Source: Flaveria trinervia (taxonomy: Eukaryota > Streptophyta > Magnoliopsida > Asterales > Asteraceae). Taken from it: a stretch of 64,000 nucleotides of DNA. Positions 9,851 to 20,167 of the stretch are shown here, piece after piece. How positions within the stretch are numbered: position 1 is the stretch's first letter; each line of letters begins with the position of its first letter. The notes beneath the pieces were generated by a model. It was given only the letters and a program-made list of their open reading frames with translations. It was not told where the DNA came from and searched no databases. The stretch is taken from positions 30,613,791 to 30,677,790 of the forward strand of contig CM046453.1 of NCBI GenBank assembly GCA_025506515.1, in the 5' to 3' direction. The translations under genes were made by a program, and so were the position numbers.

Positions 9851-10639
9851 TTTGTTAATGAGTGCAGAAACAATTCAGGAGGACTGTTAGTAATCCGGTT
9901 TACTGACAGAGATTGTTCCTAATTCAAATTGAGGTGGAACAAATAGGTTAAGGTCATGGTATTATATCCACAATCTGGATTTTTATCTACATTATCACAG
10001 TTCTCATTTCACAGTCACTACATTTTCTTGAGCATTCATTTCTTATCATCATATCAGTGTAGTTTAAAAGACCTTCTTTCATAAATTTTTATTTTTGTAT
10101 AGTTTTATAAAAAAATTAAAAAAATTAAAAAAAATAATAAAAAATAAAAAATAATAATATTAAAAAAACATAATAAAAAAAAATTTGCAAAAATAAAAAT
10201 TTAGGGGGAGAGTATAAGTAAATAAAATGAAAAGAGAACTGGGAACTTGATTCGAGATGATTGAGAAATGATTGTATATCATCTTGAAATGCTTGTTCTT
10301 GCATGACTTGTGTTTATAAATTGAGAAATGATAGTAACTGATGCTGTTATCTGATTTACATCTTATTTTAATTACAAATAATAGAAAAATAAACAGATTC
10401 TTTAATGATATGCTTGGTAGACTCAGCCTGAAGAATAAAGTAAACAGCAGTATGATGATTTAAATTAAAATATATGCTTAAGAATGTCTGGATTTACGCA
10501 ATCATTTTGGCCTGCACAAAAACTAAGTCCTGACAAAAATTGGATTGAGAATTGATCTTTCTCCCACCATGATACAAATCATATTGCCATATCTTTGAGC
10601 CGTGATTGGTGTATTTATGTGTCTTGTGTTTGTGCTAAT

Positions 10640-10771
10640 ATCCTCTGTTGTACGGAAATACTGACCTGGAGTGATGATCTCCTCTGCTGTACGATAGTAC
10701 TGACCTGGAGCTCTCATCGGCACATGATTAAATGGTCATCTCCTTTGTTATACGTGAGTATAGACCTGGAG
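10640..10771 (+). repeat. R2 three copies of a 32-nt co-varying hairpin motif
   Basis: Copies lie at 10640-10671, 10679-10710 and 10740-10771, each exactly 32 nt. The plan is a 4-nt outer stem strand (CTCC or ATCC), six bases TYTGYT, a 4-nt inner strand, a 4-nt loop, the inner complement, six bases WGACCT, and GGAG. Inner stems are GTAC/ATAC, GTAC/GTAC and ATAC/GTAT; loops are GGAA, GATA and GTGA. Two related copies occur in R1 (12616-12722). Confidence 0.75.
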
Positions 10772-11782
10772 CTCCCACCATTTTGGTCTAAGTAGTGTCA
10801 AATCATCTATATCACAGAATGCTATATTCTGTTGATAATCACTTGCACACTAATGCACACGCCTTGCTATATAAAGATCGTAACAAAATTCAAGAAATCC
10901 TGAGGTTGGGTGAGGGTTTTTGCCAAATGATTGTGGGGTCCTAGCATTCTAAAGTATTTAATCGAACCTAACAAATCATCTACTCCTTGTTGAAAAAGAT
11001 AAGGCATGAGTTTAAGTGGACGAACATATCAGCAATCGTTATTGATCTGTTTGAGAATTTCAAAATCATTTAAAGACTGTGATTAGATTTAGTTACCAGT
11101 GTGATCTCATTGCTTGTCGATGATTAAATTCATCTTTGTGCTAAAGTATATCTTGAGGATATGATCTCATGATCGATTAAGTTCTCGTTTTAAAAAAACA
11201 CAAAAAATTATATCATAGATATAAAATATGTTATAATACATGTATATAATAAAAAATAGAAAATATAATAAAATTTCTTTTCAATTTTTTTTAGGTCTTC
11301 CATATTATGCTGTTACAATTTTATCATTTTCATGCATTTCACAGAAATTGCGTACAACCGAACACGGGTTCGCTTGTTTTCAAACACAAATAAACACGGG
11401 TTTATTTAGTTAAAATGAAATGATCTAATTAGAAATGTCAAGACTATATTTGTGAATGTGTTTCAGATTTTTGCTTTAAGTGATGGCCGATCATCAGTTG
11501 AGCAGTGTACCTGATCTGAGAACCTGTTCCTCAAGTTTGCACAAGATATCGAGCTAGGAATCCTCCTCCTACATCTTCTAAAGCACTCAAGATTAGAGAT
11601 TTAGGAAACCTGTTCCAATATCTTTGTAAAGTTTGCACTCGAAAAGGGGGAGCATATAAATAGGGGGAGCTTATGAGATGAAAAATCATTCTCATCAGAT
11701 TAAAAAAAATCAAATTGAAGATTTTTCTACTGTTGACTTCTCGATGTTGAATTCGTTTGAAAAACGTTGATAATAATAGACT

Positions 11783-11791
11783 AAGGGGGAG
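11783..11791 (+). promoter_or_regulatory. R2 polypurine tract
   Basis: AAGGGGGAG lies a few bases before the 3' LTR at 11795. Two similar AGGGGGAGC runs lie at 11643-11672. Confidence 0.85.
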
Positions 11792-11794
11792 TAT

Positions 11795-12259
11795 TGTTGG
11801 AGCTGGAAAATATAGTCTATATTATCAACACAGTGAAAGCCAACAAAAGTCAACATCACGGTCAAAGTCAACAAAAGTCAAACCTGACACGTTCGAGACC
11901 AAGAACCGAGACGAGACATTGAAGATTTAAATGACTAGGAGTTTTATTGTAATAAATATATTTTGTGTGAACAAAATATATTTTATCTTGATTTTAGTCA
12001 TTTTTATGCTTAATATGTAATTTTGTATTAATTAGCCTAAGTCTAGGGGGTTAAGTGCAATTAGTGAATATTAGTCTAGACTATTAATAGGTTAATTGTC
12101 ATTAGTGTTGGTTAATGGTTGAATGACCAATTGATTGGGTTTCCACTTTGTAAAAATCATATGCAATCAATATAGATCAAGAGGGTTTTATTGTGATTAT
12201 CATTGTTTGATCCATAATTCTTCATGTTATTTGATTCAAGTGTGTATCCTGGTGTAACA
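11795..12259 (+). repeat. R2 3' LTR
   Basis: TGTTGGAGC to GTGTAACA, near-identical to 5260-5722. It is followed by the CATAC target duplication at 12260-12264. Confidence 0.93.
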
Positions 12260-12264
12260 CATAC

Positions 12265-13440
12265 AGGCAGTTCAAATCAGTTTGGACTTGTTATCAAAAT
12301 CTTTTGATGCTCAATTCTTGGTGTTCATCCAGAGTCATTTGCAACTTTAGGAAATCAAACTGAAACTCTTAGATTACCACATTGATTCAAACTTTCAAGA
12401 ATTGCACCCACAATGATTGTCAATATGTTTGTCCACTTAAATCCATACACAGACTTTTGACCCAAGCTGGTGATAGATTTAGGTTTACTTATTTCAACTA
12501 ACATTTGTGAATCCCACACTTATATGGTAATCAACATTCCTCAGGAGCTTTTGAGCGGTCTACGGTTATTTTTACAAGAAGAGACTATTCTTAGAGCTTT
12601 CAAGGAGAAGCCAATCCTCAGGTCAGTGCCATCGCACAGCAGAGAGGCGGCAAACAACAATGAATTCTAGAATATCTAGGTTATGCTTATCCTCAGGTCA
12701 GTGCCATCGCACAGCAGAGAGGCGCACAACCTATCTCCTTGTTAGAGCAACTTAATATTATTTTGCACCAAATGCACCAACAACATAAGTCATTAGCTTG
12801 ATAGCATTTTTATTTCATTTTTTTCTGGTGCTTTGCTCTATTTATGGTCATCCGCACACATTTGTGGTGTTTACATGCTCATTACATCTTATTGGAATAT
12901 TGTTGATTGTGTTAACCAGCGATAAGATGGGAGCCCACAGTCAGTTGAACCACTTAGTTTGATCTTGAGATCACCAGTCAGGTCTAATCATCTATTGTGT
13001 TGAATCTACCGACATATCAATTGTGGTCTAGCAACCTCTAGGTCTACTCTCATTGTGTTACCTTAAGAGTTACCAGTTTTTCTCTCATCTTCCCTTTTAT
13101 ATTGCTTAGACTACATAGACTTATACTTTGAATTTATGCACCTTTTCTAGATTAAAATTTCAAGGTCCCTCTTGATTTGTTCCTGTGTACTATCATATTC
13201 CAAAGGGTTTGAATCGGTATCACAGATACGATCTACCTTATATCAGCTTTCCACTCCTTCTCCCTCGTTTTTTTTAATGTTAACTTGCGGACTTATTCTC
13301 CCCCTAAAATGCTAAAATCATAACTGGTTTAATTATTTTAGGATTTTAATAGTCAGCAAAATAACATGATTTTAAATTAAACGTACTAAAAGAAATCAAT
13401 AGAATAAAATAAAAGAAAAAATTAAGTAACCTACATCGGA
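12265..13440 (-). other. R1 noncoding region just downstream of RNase H
   Basis: This is the continuation of R1 beyond the R2 insertion. No reading frame is convincing. It contains two copies of the 32-nt hairpin motif (12616-12647 and 12691-12722) and a polypurine-tract-like run (13297-13306, minus TTAGGGGGAGA). Confidence 0.7.
12616..12722 (-). repeat. R1 two copies of the 32-nt co-varying hairpin motif
   Basis: The copies at 12616-12647 and 12691-12722 are identical over 32 nt. On the minus strand they read outer stem CCTC, TCTGCT, inner strand GTGC, loop GATG, GCAC, TGACCT, GAGG. Compared with R2, both stems changed on both sides while the two six-base linkers are unchanged (TCTGCT, TGACCT). 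Confidence 0.75.
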
Positions 13441-14349
13441 CTACACATGATCATCATCAGGAATAACATCACTTTTCTTTTTAACGCCGTTGACCTCTAG
13501 CAAATATTGAAAACGTGGTTTATCAAAGGCTTTAGTGTAGAGGTCAGCGCGTTGAAAATCAGTATTAATTTTTACCACATCAATTAAGTTCTTTTCAAAA
13601 CAGTCTCTTATGAAATGGTATTTAATACCGATATGTTTGGTCTTAGGATGTTGGACCGGATTTTTAGTTACTGCAATTGCAGCAGAGTTATCAACACAAA
13701 TAGGAGTAGAGGAGAACTTTAAATCGTAATCCCGCATTTGCTGTTGAATCCAGATGATTTGTGAACAGCAACTTGCAGCAGCAACATATTCGGCTTCACA
13801 GGTGGACAATACAACCGATGTCTGTTTCTTACACTGCCAAAGCACTAGTCTTCTCCCAAAGAATTGACACCCTGTAGATGTAGACTTGTAGTTCATCTTG
13901 CAGCCTCTGTAATCCGAGTCACTATACGCCATGAGCTCAAAATCATCATCATGAGGATACCACAACCCAAGTGTGGGTGTACCCTTTAGATAGCGAAAAA
14001 TCCTTTTGACCCCGATCAGATGATTGACCTTAGGTTTAGCCTGATATCTAGAACATAAACATGTAGCATACATGATATCAGGTCTTGAGGCGGTGAGATA
14101 CATGAGGGATCCAATCATTCCTCGGTACATCGTGGCATCTACAAGATCTCCATTGTCATCAGGTGCTATGTCGTGATTCGTAGCAAGTGGAGTACCAGCA
14201 GCAGAGGCATTCTCCATGTCAAAGCGATTGAGAATGTCACCTACGTACTTGGTCTGATGTAAAAAGATCCCATTTGGTGTTTGATCCACCTGTAGCCCGA
14301 GAAAGAACTTCATCTCCCCCATAGCACTCATCTCAAACTCTTTCTTCAT
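13441..14349 (-). CDS. R1 pol: end of reverse transcriptase and RNase H
   Basis: This 302-codon frame contains FFLGLQVDQTPNGIFLHQTK, the SLMYLTASRPDIMYA segment and an RNase H domain with YSDSDYRGC (acidic residue), STCEAEYVAA and VDNSAAI. RNase H removes the RNA strand during element reverse transcription in the cytoplasmic particle. It ends in VIPDDDHV. The stop at 14383-14385 lies upstream of this stretch in the same frame, so this is the tail of a longer polyprotein. It is the best-preserved part of R1. Length and motifs fit the copia family. Confidence 0.9.
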   Translation of the reverse strand: MKKEFEMSAMGEMKFFLGLQVDQTPNGIFLHQTKYVGDILNRFDMENASAAGTPLATNHDIAPDDNGDLVDATMYRGMIGSLMYLTASRPDIMYATCLCSRYQAKPKVNHLIGVKRIFRYLKGTPTLGLWYPHDDDFELMAYSDSDYRGCKMNYKSTSTGCQFFGRRLVLWQCKKQTSVVLSTCEAEYVAAASCCSQIIWIQQQMRDYDLKFSSTPICVDNSAAIAVTKNPVQHPKTKHIGIKYHFIRDCFEKNLIDVVKINTDFQRADLYTKAFDKPRFQYLLEVNGVKKKSDVIPDDDHV

Positions 14350-14382
14350 AACTGCTTCAAACTCTTTGCATAACTCTTCGTT

Positions 14383-15093
14383 CTATGAACCAAAAATTAT
14401 GTCATCAACATAGATCTGTACGAGCAGTAGGTCGCCATCTTTTTCTTGAATGAACAGCGTGCAGTCAATGACTCCCCTACGAAAGCCGTGTTTCACAAGA
14501 TGAGTCGAGAGTTTCTCATACCAAGCTCTTGGAGCTTGATGAAGCCCGTATAAGGCCTTGTCGAGCTTGTAGACTCTATCCCGATGATAAGGGTCTTCAA
14601 ATCCCTCGGGTTGACTGACATAGACTGTTTCTCTGATTTCCCCATGAAGAAATGCACTCTTCACATCTAATTGATAGACTTTAATCTTCATGTACGATGC
14701 ATAGGCAAGGAAGATACGAATGGCTTCCATCCTTGCCACGGGTGCAAACACCTCATTGTAATCAATTCCCTCGACTTGGCGAAAACCCTGAACCACCAGT
14801 CAAGCTTTGTTCCTGATAATGACCCCTTGGTCATCTTTCTTGCATTTTAAAACCCATTTGGTGCCAATGACCTTAGCACCTTTAGGTCTATCAACCAGAG
14901 TCCATACATCTAACTTCTTGAACTGAAGAAGTTCTTCTTGCATGGCACTCACCCACGCCTCATCATTTAGTGCATCACTGACGTATGTTGGCTCAAACTG
15001 TGAGACAAAACACCGATAAGCACCATCATGAATATATCCCTTTTCCATAACTGAGGCGTAATCAACTGAGTATAGCTGATTTCGGGTTTGCAC
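14383..15093 (-). pseudogene. R1 pol: reverse transcriptase core with in-frame stops
   Basis: Open stretches 15093-14800 and 14796-14383 share one frame, interrupted by TGA at 14800-14802 where the family has Arg (NKARLVVQG). The text includes WVSAMQEELLQFKK, GTKWVLKCKKDDQG, VYQLDVKSAFLHGEI and the catalytic YVDD (14401-14412). A second stop at 14383-14385 follows IIFGS. Apart from these nonsense changes the core of the polymerase is intact. It copies element RNA to DNA. The first part (PTYVSDALNDEAWVSAMQEE) is the usual linker after integrase. Confidence 0.88.
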
Positions 15094-15120
15094 TCCCGAT
15101 CTGACATCCTCAATGACATT

Positions 15121-15542
15121 GTTTAGGGGATGATAGACGTTTAGTCATGATCCTGGATTAGTAGGAACAGCTACCTCATAGCCAAGATTATGAACATTTG
15201 GATCTCAATCTGAGGTGGTTGGAGTTTGAGGCTCTGAAGTCGAAAGTGCATCACTGATAGATGCTTGTGGACTTTCAGGAACTGGAACCTGTTCCTCCTG
15301 ACTGTTCTGGTTATCTTCTTCAGCGTCATCTTCAGAGGAGGAGTCACTGTCATCGACTACTCCCCCTGACTGAGTAGATGATTCTCCCTGTGAGCTAAAT
15401 GTTAGTGTATTCAAGATATCATACATCATTCGTGTAGCTAATTCATCATCCCAGGGAGAGAGAGATGTTGAAGGACTTGAAGAATCCATCATAGTCGAAA
15501 AAGTAAGCTGGTCCTTTGCCAGTAGGTGGTGTGGTATATCGC
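15121..15542 (-). pseudogene. R1 pol: integrase to reverse transcriptase linker, cut by R3
   Basis: Serine- and acid-rich frame (DDSDSSSEDDAEEDNQNSQE), typical of the low-complexity spacer between copia integrase and reverse transcriptase. On the far side of R3 the integrase ends in VEVWCNVDV. Removing R3 and one copy of its TGAAC duplication rejoins that text to RYTTPPTGKGPAYFFDYDG on the 15500s side, showing that the interruption is simple. At least one frameshift lies just after the junction. Confidence 0.7.
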
Positions 15543-15547
15543 TGAAC

Positions 15548-16531
15548 TGTAGGATTCTATGTGCCCAAGACACTTAGAATATTGATGTGGTTAGTACGTT
15601 ATGATCCAAGTCGGGTTATACCCAATGACAAGCTTAGCAAACACCAATTAATATTTAATTGATGATATGATCATGCAATTAAATATCTACACCAAATTTA
15701 GAAAATGGGTTTTCTAAATAAGTTGCATATGAGATGGAACAAATTATAAGGATAATTTGTTAGTGAGTTTATTGTTATTTTTGTCATTTAAAAGGGTTTA
15801 AATAACATTAATAACATATGAGTGTACTTTAATTAAATTGTTTAATTAAAGAAGACATATGTCATATTTTAAATAAGTCTAGTAGATGACTTATTGATGT
15901 GTGACAAAAGACTAGTTTTAATTGTGTGTGTGTTCAAGTTTTAGTGGAAAACTTGGGTTTTTAATTCATTTTGGCCGTCCCTTTAATTGTGATTGGACCA
16001 TTTTGGTGTCTTGAAAACACACATAACTTAAATTAGTCTTACACTCTTCATTTGACCACTCTCCATACATGCAAGAACAACCAAAATAATCCCTCTCTCT
16101 CTCTCACAATAGCTACAGCCAGGAGCAGCAGCATTAGGAGTTTTGAGATCCATTTTGTGTTGATTTTGATGTTGAATCTTCCTAACAAGAAGGTGCTTTG
16201 CAAGGAGGCTTGGGGTATACAAGCTTGAGGGCTCCTTCCTTGGAGTTTTGGCCGAATTTTCAGCATCTTTTCTACTCTTCTTTGGTCGATTTTAGGGCTG
16301 CTGAAAGGTAGATATGGCAGCCCCTTTGTGGTTGTCATATTATGTTGTTTGTATACATAGCATGTTTATTCACATACAAAAGATCCCTTTTGATTTGGGT
16401 TTGTTTCTCCATCTTAAAACATCATTGAGAACATGAATTTTCAGATTATAAACATGTTATAATCCTCAACATCCGCTGCGTTTTCTGAAAGTTTAAAAGG
16501 TTAAACTATGTTGTGTTTTAACAACCCATCA
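15548..16531 (+). repeat. R3 5' LTR
   Basis: It begins TGTAGGATTC and ends CCCATCA. It includes a TC-rich run (16090-16106), which on this strand could belong to the leader region of the promoter. It is matched by 22726-23714. Confidence 0.95.
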
Positions 16532-16532
16532 A

Positions 16533-16546
16533 TGGCATCAAGAGCC
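16533..16546 (+). promoter_or_regulatory. R3 primer binding site (tRNA-Met type, slightly altered)
   Basis: TGGCATCAAGAGCC, one base after the LTR. It departs from the usual TGGTATCAGAGCC by one substitution and one inserted base. Confidence 0.75.
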
Positions 16547-17969
16547 GTTATGTGGATGACTTGCTTGTTTTATCCTTTGAAATTGGTTTTAAAGGATGGT
16601 TTTAGACTTGTTATAGGCTGTTTTGGGCTGCTATATTATGTTTTGTATGAATGATTCCCCAAACTTTCAAGGTCATATCACACATGCTAGTGATTAGATC
16701 TTGAAAGATATATATTATGAAATGTTGATTGTTTGGACAATGTTTAAACCCAAAATTTCAGTTTATGTTGGCTGAAATTGGTGGTTTTAAGTGGGGTTTC
16801 ATTATATGTTTGGATGATATGATCATTGGATGTTAGTGTGCATAACCTAGCCTTTGGCCTTTTGATTTGGATGATTGGAATAGTTGGTTTTATTCATTCA
16901 ATTGGGTTGTAATTTTTATGTTTATTATTTGGGTTGTAATTATTTATTCATTTGTTTATGTAATTAATAGATTAGGTGCATTTCTTTTTAGAAAAAATGT
17001 ATTAGGATACAATTTTTGTAAAAGGAAGATGCACAAGATCAAGACCCAAAGATGGACATCAAAGACATGGAACTTGAAGCATATGGATGCAAGTTCAAGT
17101 GGGGGTCTATGATGACCTCAATTTTGTGTTGATTTCAACCCTTAGGAAAGACCAAATGACCACACTTGTGATGGCAAACAAGTGTGGTCACAATAGTAGC
17201 TAGGGTTATGCACATTATGGTTGTTTATGTTTATGCTTGTTTGATTGTTTGGTTGATATTTTGTCATACATTACAAACTCATTAACAAAACTTTACAAGC
17301 TGAAAATTGGTAGTTCTTAATCATTAAAAGTAATAAAAGGTTATTAAAATGATTTAATGATTTTAAAGATTAAAATTGGTTTTAATCAAAGGACCATAGG
17401 GTACCTTGTATTTGAAAGCATGCAAATACAAGTACATAGAGTTTTCTAAAACTAGAATTATGAAATCTCTAAACTTTTAACAAACAAGTTCAACACCGTC
17501 CTTTTGCACAACACTTGAGTCATTTGGAAACTCTAAATGGGATAAAGGTCACCTAACCATTTAGAGGGAACTTGTGATTTAAGGTGGGGATACCACATTG
17601 GTGGGATAAAGGTCACCTAACCACTTATGTGGGTAAACTTACACGTGTGTGCAAGTAGGATAACTTGATTTGAAAACCATGTTAAATGGATCACCTAAAT
17701 ATGGTTTCCAAATGGTGTTGATGGGATTAACATGCCGACTTTACATATGATCTTTAAAGTCGATCCCATACCTCTAGAAGTTGCAAATGGTTGCAACCGT
17801 CAATCGTTGACCACCTTATTAATTTAAATCGTGGGATAAAGGTCACCTAACCACATTTAAATGTAATGTTGGGTTTTATATTTTAATATAAAAATGACCT
17901 TAAAAGGCATTAATTATTAAAAATAGCAATATCGAAAATACTAAATAGACCTTTGTTAAATTTTGTAGA
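16547..17969 (+). other. R3 leader, noncoding, with a repeated inverted motif
   Basis: About 1.4 kb lies between the primer site and gag. A short frame at 16867-17112 encodes a hydrophobic stretch but resembles nothing known. Three copies of a 24-bp near-palindrome (GTGG, spacer, AGGTCACCT, AA, CCAC) lie at about 17536-17561, 17600-17624 and 17829-17854. A shorter relative, GGATCACCTAA, lies near 17689. Confidence 0.6.
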
Positions 17970-18870
17970 TGGCCACCAACAATGAAAATCACGATAACTC
18001 ATCCGCGTCCACCAATCATTACGAGCGATCCTCCAAATGGAACGTCTAAATCATAACAACTTTATTGATTGGTATCGAAACTTGAGAATCGTTCTCAAGC
18101 AAGAGACGATCATATATTTTAGACGACCCTATCCCCGATCAACCTAGCGAGGATGATGAGGAGGCCTATAACGATTGGCTAAAATACACTGAGGACTCCG
18201 TCCAAGTGTCTTGTCTCATGCTAGCGAGCATGACTCCGGATCTCCAAAAGGAGTATGAACATCATGGAGCTTATGACATGATAACCCAGCTGAAGGAAAC
18301 GTTTCAACAGCAAGCAAGGGTTGAGCACTTCGAAACGGTTCGAGCACTCCATGCATGTCGTATGGACGACAACCAATCTGTTTCATCTTATGTACTTAAG
18401 ATGAAAAGTCATATTGACCGCCTCGAGAGGCTTAATTGTCCCGTCTCGAAGGAATTGGCCACGGATTTGATCCTTAATGGCCTTACCAAGAAGTTCGAGA
18501 CATTTGTGTTGAACTACAACATGAATGCTTGGGACAAGAGCATTGGTGAGCTTCACTCAATGCTTAAAACGGCCGAGGTGGCCATGGGTAAAAGGGTTTC
18601 CCGTTCTCACCATCAATGAAGGTGGAACAAGAAAAGGCCTTATCCCGCACCCAAGGCAAAGGTTGCCAAGGGTAAAGGACCCGTATGGGGAAAAGGGAAA
18701 GGGGTGGCAAGGGTGCCACCCAAACCACAAGAGAAGAAGCAAAAGGTGCTACTAATGACCCATGCTTCAAGTGTGGGGAGATAGGACATTGGGCAAGGAT
18801 TGTCCCGTCCATATCCAAGAGTTGAAAGCAAAGAGGGATGCCGGCAGACCTCAGGTACAACATACATGAT
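17970..18870 (+). pseudogene. R3 gag with degenerate zinc knuckle
   Basis: ATG 17970 opens MATNNENHDN and runs to SSKWNV and a stop; the family text (NNFIDWYRNLRIVLKQE) continues in the next frame, so one base was lost near 18046. The well-preserved central part (18206-18619) includes LKETFQQQARVEHFETVRAL and LILNGLTKKFETFVLNYN. The knuckle begins CFKCGEIGHWAR, but a one-base loss destroys its last Cys (about 18795). The product would form the particle and bind element RNA. No intact protein can be made. Confidence 0.85.
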
Positions 18871-19446
18871 TCATATTGATCTTAATGTTACATCTTCAAA
18901 CACATGGGTATTAGATACCGGATGTGGAACTCATATTTGCAATTTGTTGCAGGGGTTCAAAAGAAGTAGGGACTTCAATCAAGGGGATGTTAGCCTCTTC
19001 ATGGGCAATGGAACCAAAGTCCAAGTTGAAGCTCGTGGGACTACATCCTAAAACTTCCAAGTGGCTTGGATGTTATTTTGAAGAATATTTTGTATGCTCC
19101 TAGTTTGACTAGGAACATTATTTTTGTATCCCAATTAAGACATTATGATTATATATTATCTTTTGTTGAAAATGATATTCATGTTTCTTTAAATGATATG
19201 TTCTATTTTAAAGCAATTCCCATTAATGGTATTTATGAATTGGTTCATGAAAATACTTTAAATAGTTCACTGTACCAAACTAACCCCAAGAAGCTCAAGT
19301 TGGACTTGAGTGATACCTATCTTTGGCATTGTCGTCTTGGTCATATAAACAAGAAACGTTTACAAACACTTCAAAAGAATGGTCTTTTAAAAACAAATGA
19401 ATGTGATTCATTGATGTTTGTGAATCTTGTTTACAAGGAAAGATGA
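18871..19446 (+). pseudogene. R3 protease and GAG-pre-integrase region
   Basis: The aspartic protease signature appears as WVLDTGCGTHICN (about 18905-18945), followed by the flap-like text MGNGTKVQVEARGT. A stop ends the frame at about 19051; the next frame carries LYAPSLTRNIIFVSQL and the pre-integrase motif LWHCRLGHINKKRLQ with its histidines. The following zinc-binding Cys pair, which belongs to the integrase N-terminus, is partly disrupted at 19420-19445. Confidence 0.8.
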
Positions 19447-20156
19447 CTAAGGCACCCTTTAGTGGTACTAATGAAAGGGCAAAAGATTTATTAGGAATCA
19501 TACATTCGGATGTATGTGGTCCTTTTAAGCCAATGACTAGGAATGGTGAAAGATACTTCATTACCTTTACCGACGATTATAGTCGCTATGGGTATGTGTA
19601 CTTATTAAGACACAAAGATGAAGCTTTTGAAATGTTCAAAATCTTCAAGAATGAAGTGGAAAATCAACTCAACAAGTCAATTAAAGTTCTTCGTACCGAT
19701 AGAGGAGTGAATACCTAAGTGATGCTTTTCAAGATCATCTTAGGAGTTGTGGGATTGTCTCACAACTCACTCCACCTGGAACACCACAACACAATGGTGT
19801 GTCTGAGAGGAGGAATCGAACCTTATTGGATATGGTTCAATCTATGATGGCTAGAAGCACATTACCTCTATCATTTTGGGGTTTCGCTTTGCTCTCCGCG
19901 GCCCGTATCTTAAATATGGCCCCAACCAAAAGGTGGAAATGACACCTTTGAGATATGGCATGGAAGAATTCCATCCCTATCATACTTAAGGGTCTGGGGT
20001 TGTGAGGCTTATGTTAAGACTCCCACCCCAAACAAATTAGATGTCCGATCCACCAAGTGTATCTTTATTGGATATCCTAGAGATTCTATGGGATATTATT
20101 TCTATGATCCCTTGGAACAAAAGGTGTTTGTTGCTAGAAAGGTGAGTTCTTAGAAG
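19443..20156 (+). pseudogene. R3 integrase, frameshifted
   Basis: HSDVCGPFKPMTRNGERYFI and TFTDDYSRYGYVYLL give the first catalytic Asp, and VLRTDRG the second. After a frameshift at about 19715 the text continues as TPPGTPQHNGVSERRNRTLL with the catalytic Glu (about 19770-19830), then the C-terminal segment to about 20156. Integrase inserts element DNA into the genome. All three acidic residues are still readable, in two frames. Confidence 0.85.
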
Positions 20157-20167
20157 CAAAGTTCCTT

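Larger units (their letters stand above)
9851..11794 (+). other. R2 post-gag noncoding region replacing pol
   Basis: No gene is visible. The region holds an A-rich tract (10085-10200), polypurine-tract-like runs (10201-10211, 11643-11672 twice, and the terminal one at 11783-11791), three copies of a 32-nt hairpin motif (10640-10771), and AT-rich filler. About 1.9 kb stands where pol would occupy some 4 kb. Confidence 0.7.
5260..12259 (+). mobile_element. R2: non-autonomous gag-only copia-type LTR retrotransposon with captured host gene fragments
   Basis: R2 has two LTRs of about 464 bp (5260-5722 and 11795-12259) that differ by roughly seven substitutions and a few single-base indels. A tRNA-Met-type primer binding site follows the first LTR and a polypurine tract precedes the second. 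The five-base target duplication CATAC is perfect (5255-5259 and 12260-12264), so the ends are certain. Inside is a gag with one CCHC knuckle but no protease, integrase, reverse transcriptase or RNase H, so it must be mobilised in trans. This matches the described class of gag-containing short or non-autonomous LTR elements (TR-GAG type). The leader holds antisense pieces of two cellular genes. It inserted into the R1 3' noncoding region. Confidence 0.92.

Noticed and set aside
10640..10771. Hammerhead ribozyme (retrozyme)
   Set aside because: The conserved hammerhead core (CTGANGA and GAAA around three stems) is absent; the motif has a single hairpin axis.
16867..17112. Short hydrophobic frame in the R3 leader
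   Set aside because: It lies in the untranslated leader, has no recognisable motif, and its composition follows from T-rich DNA.
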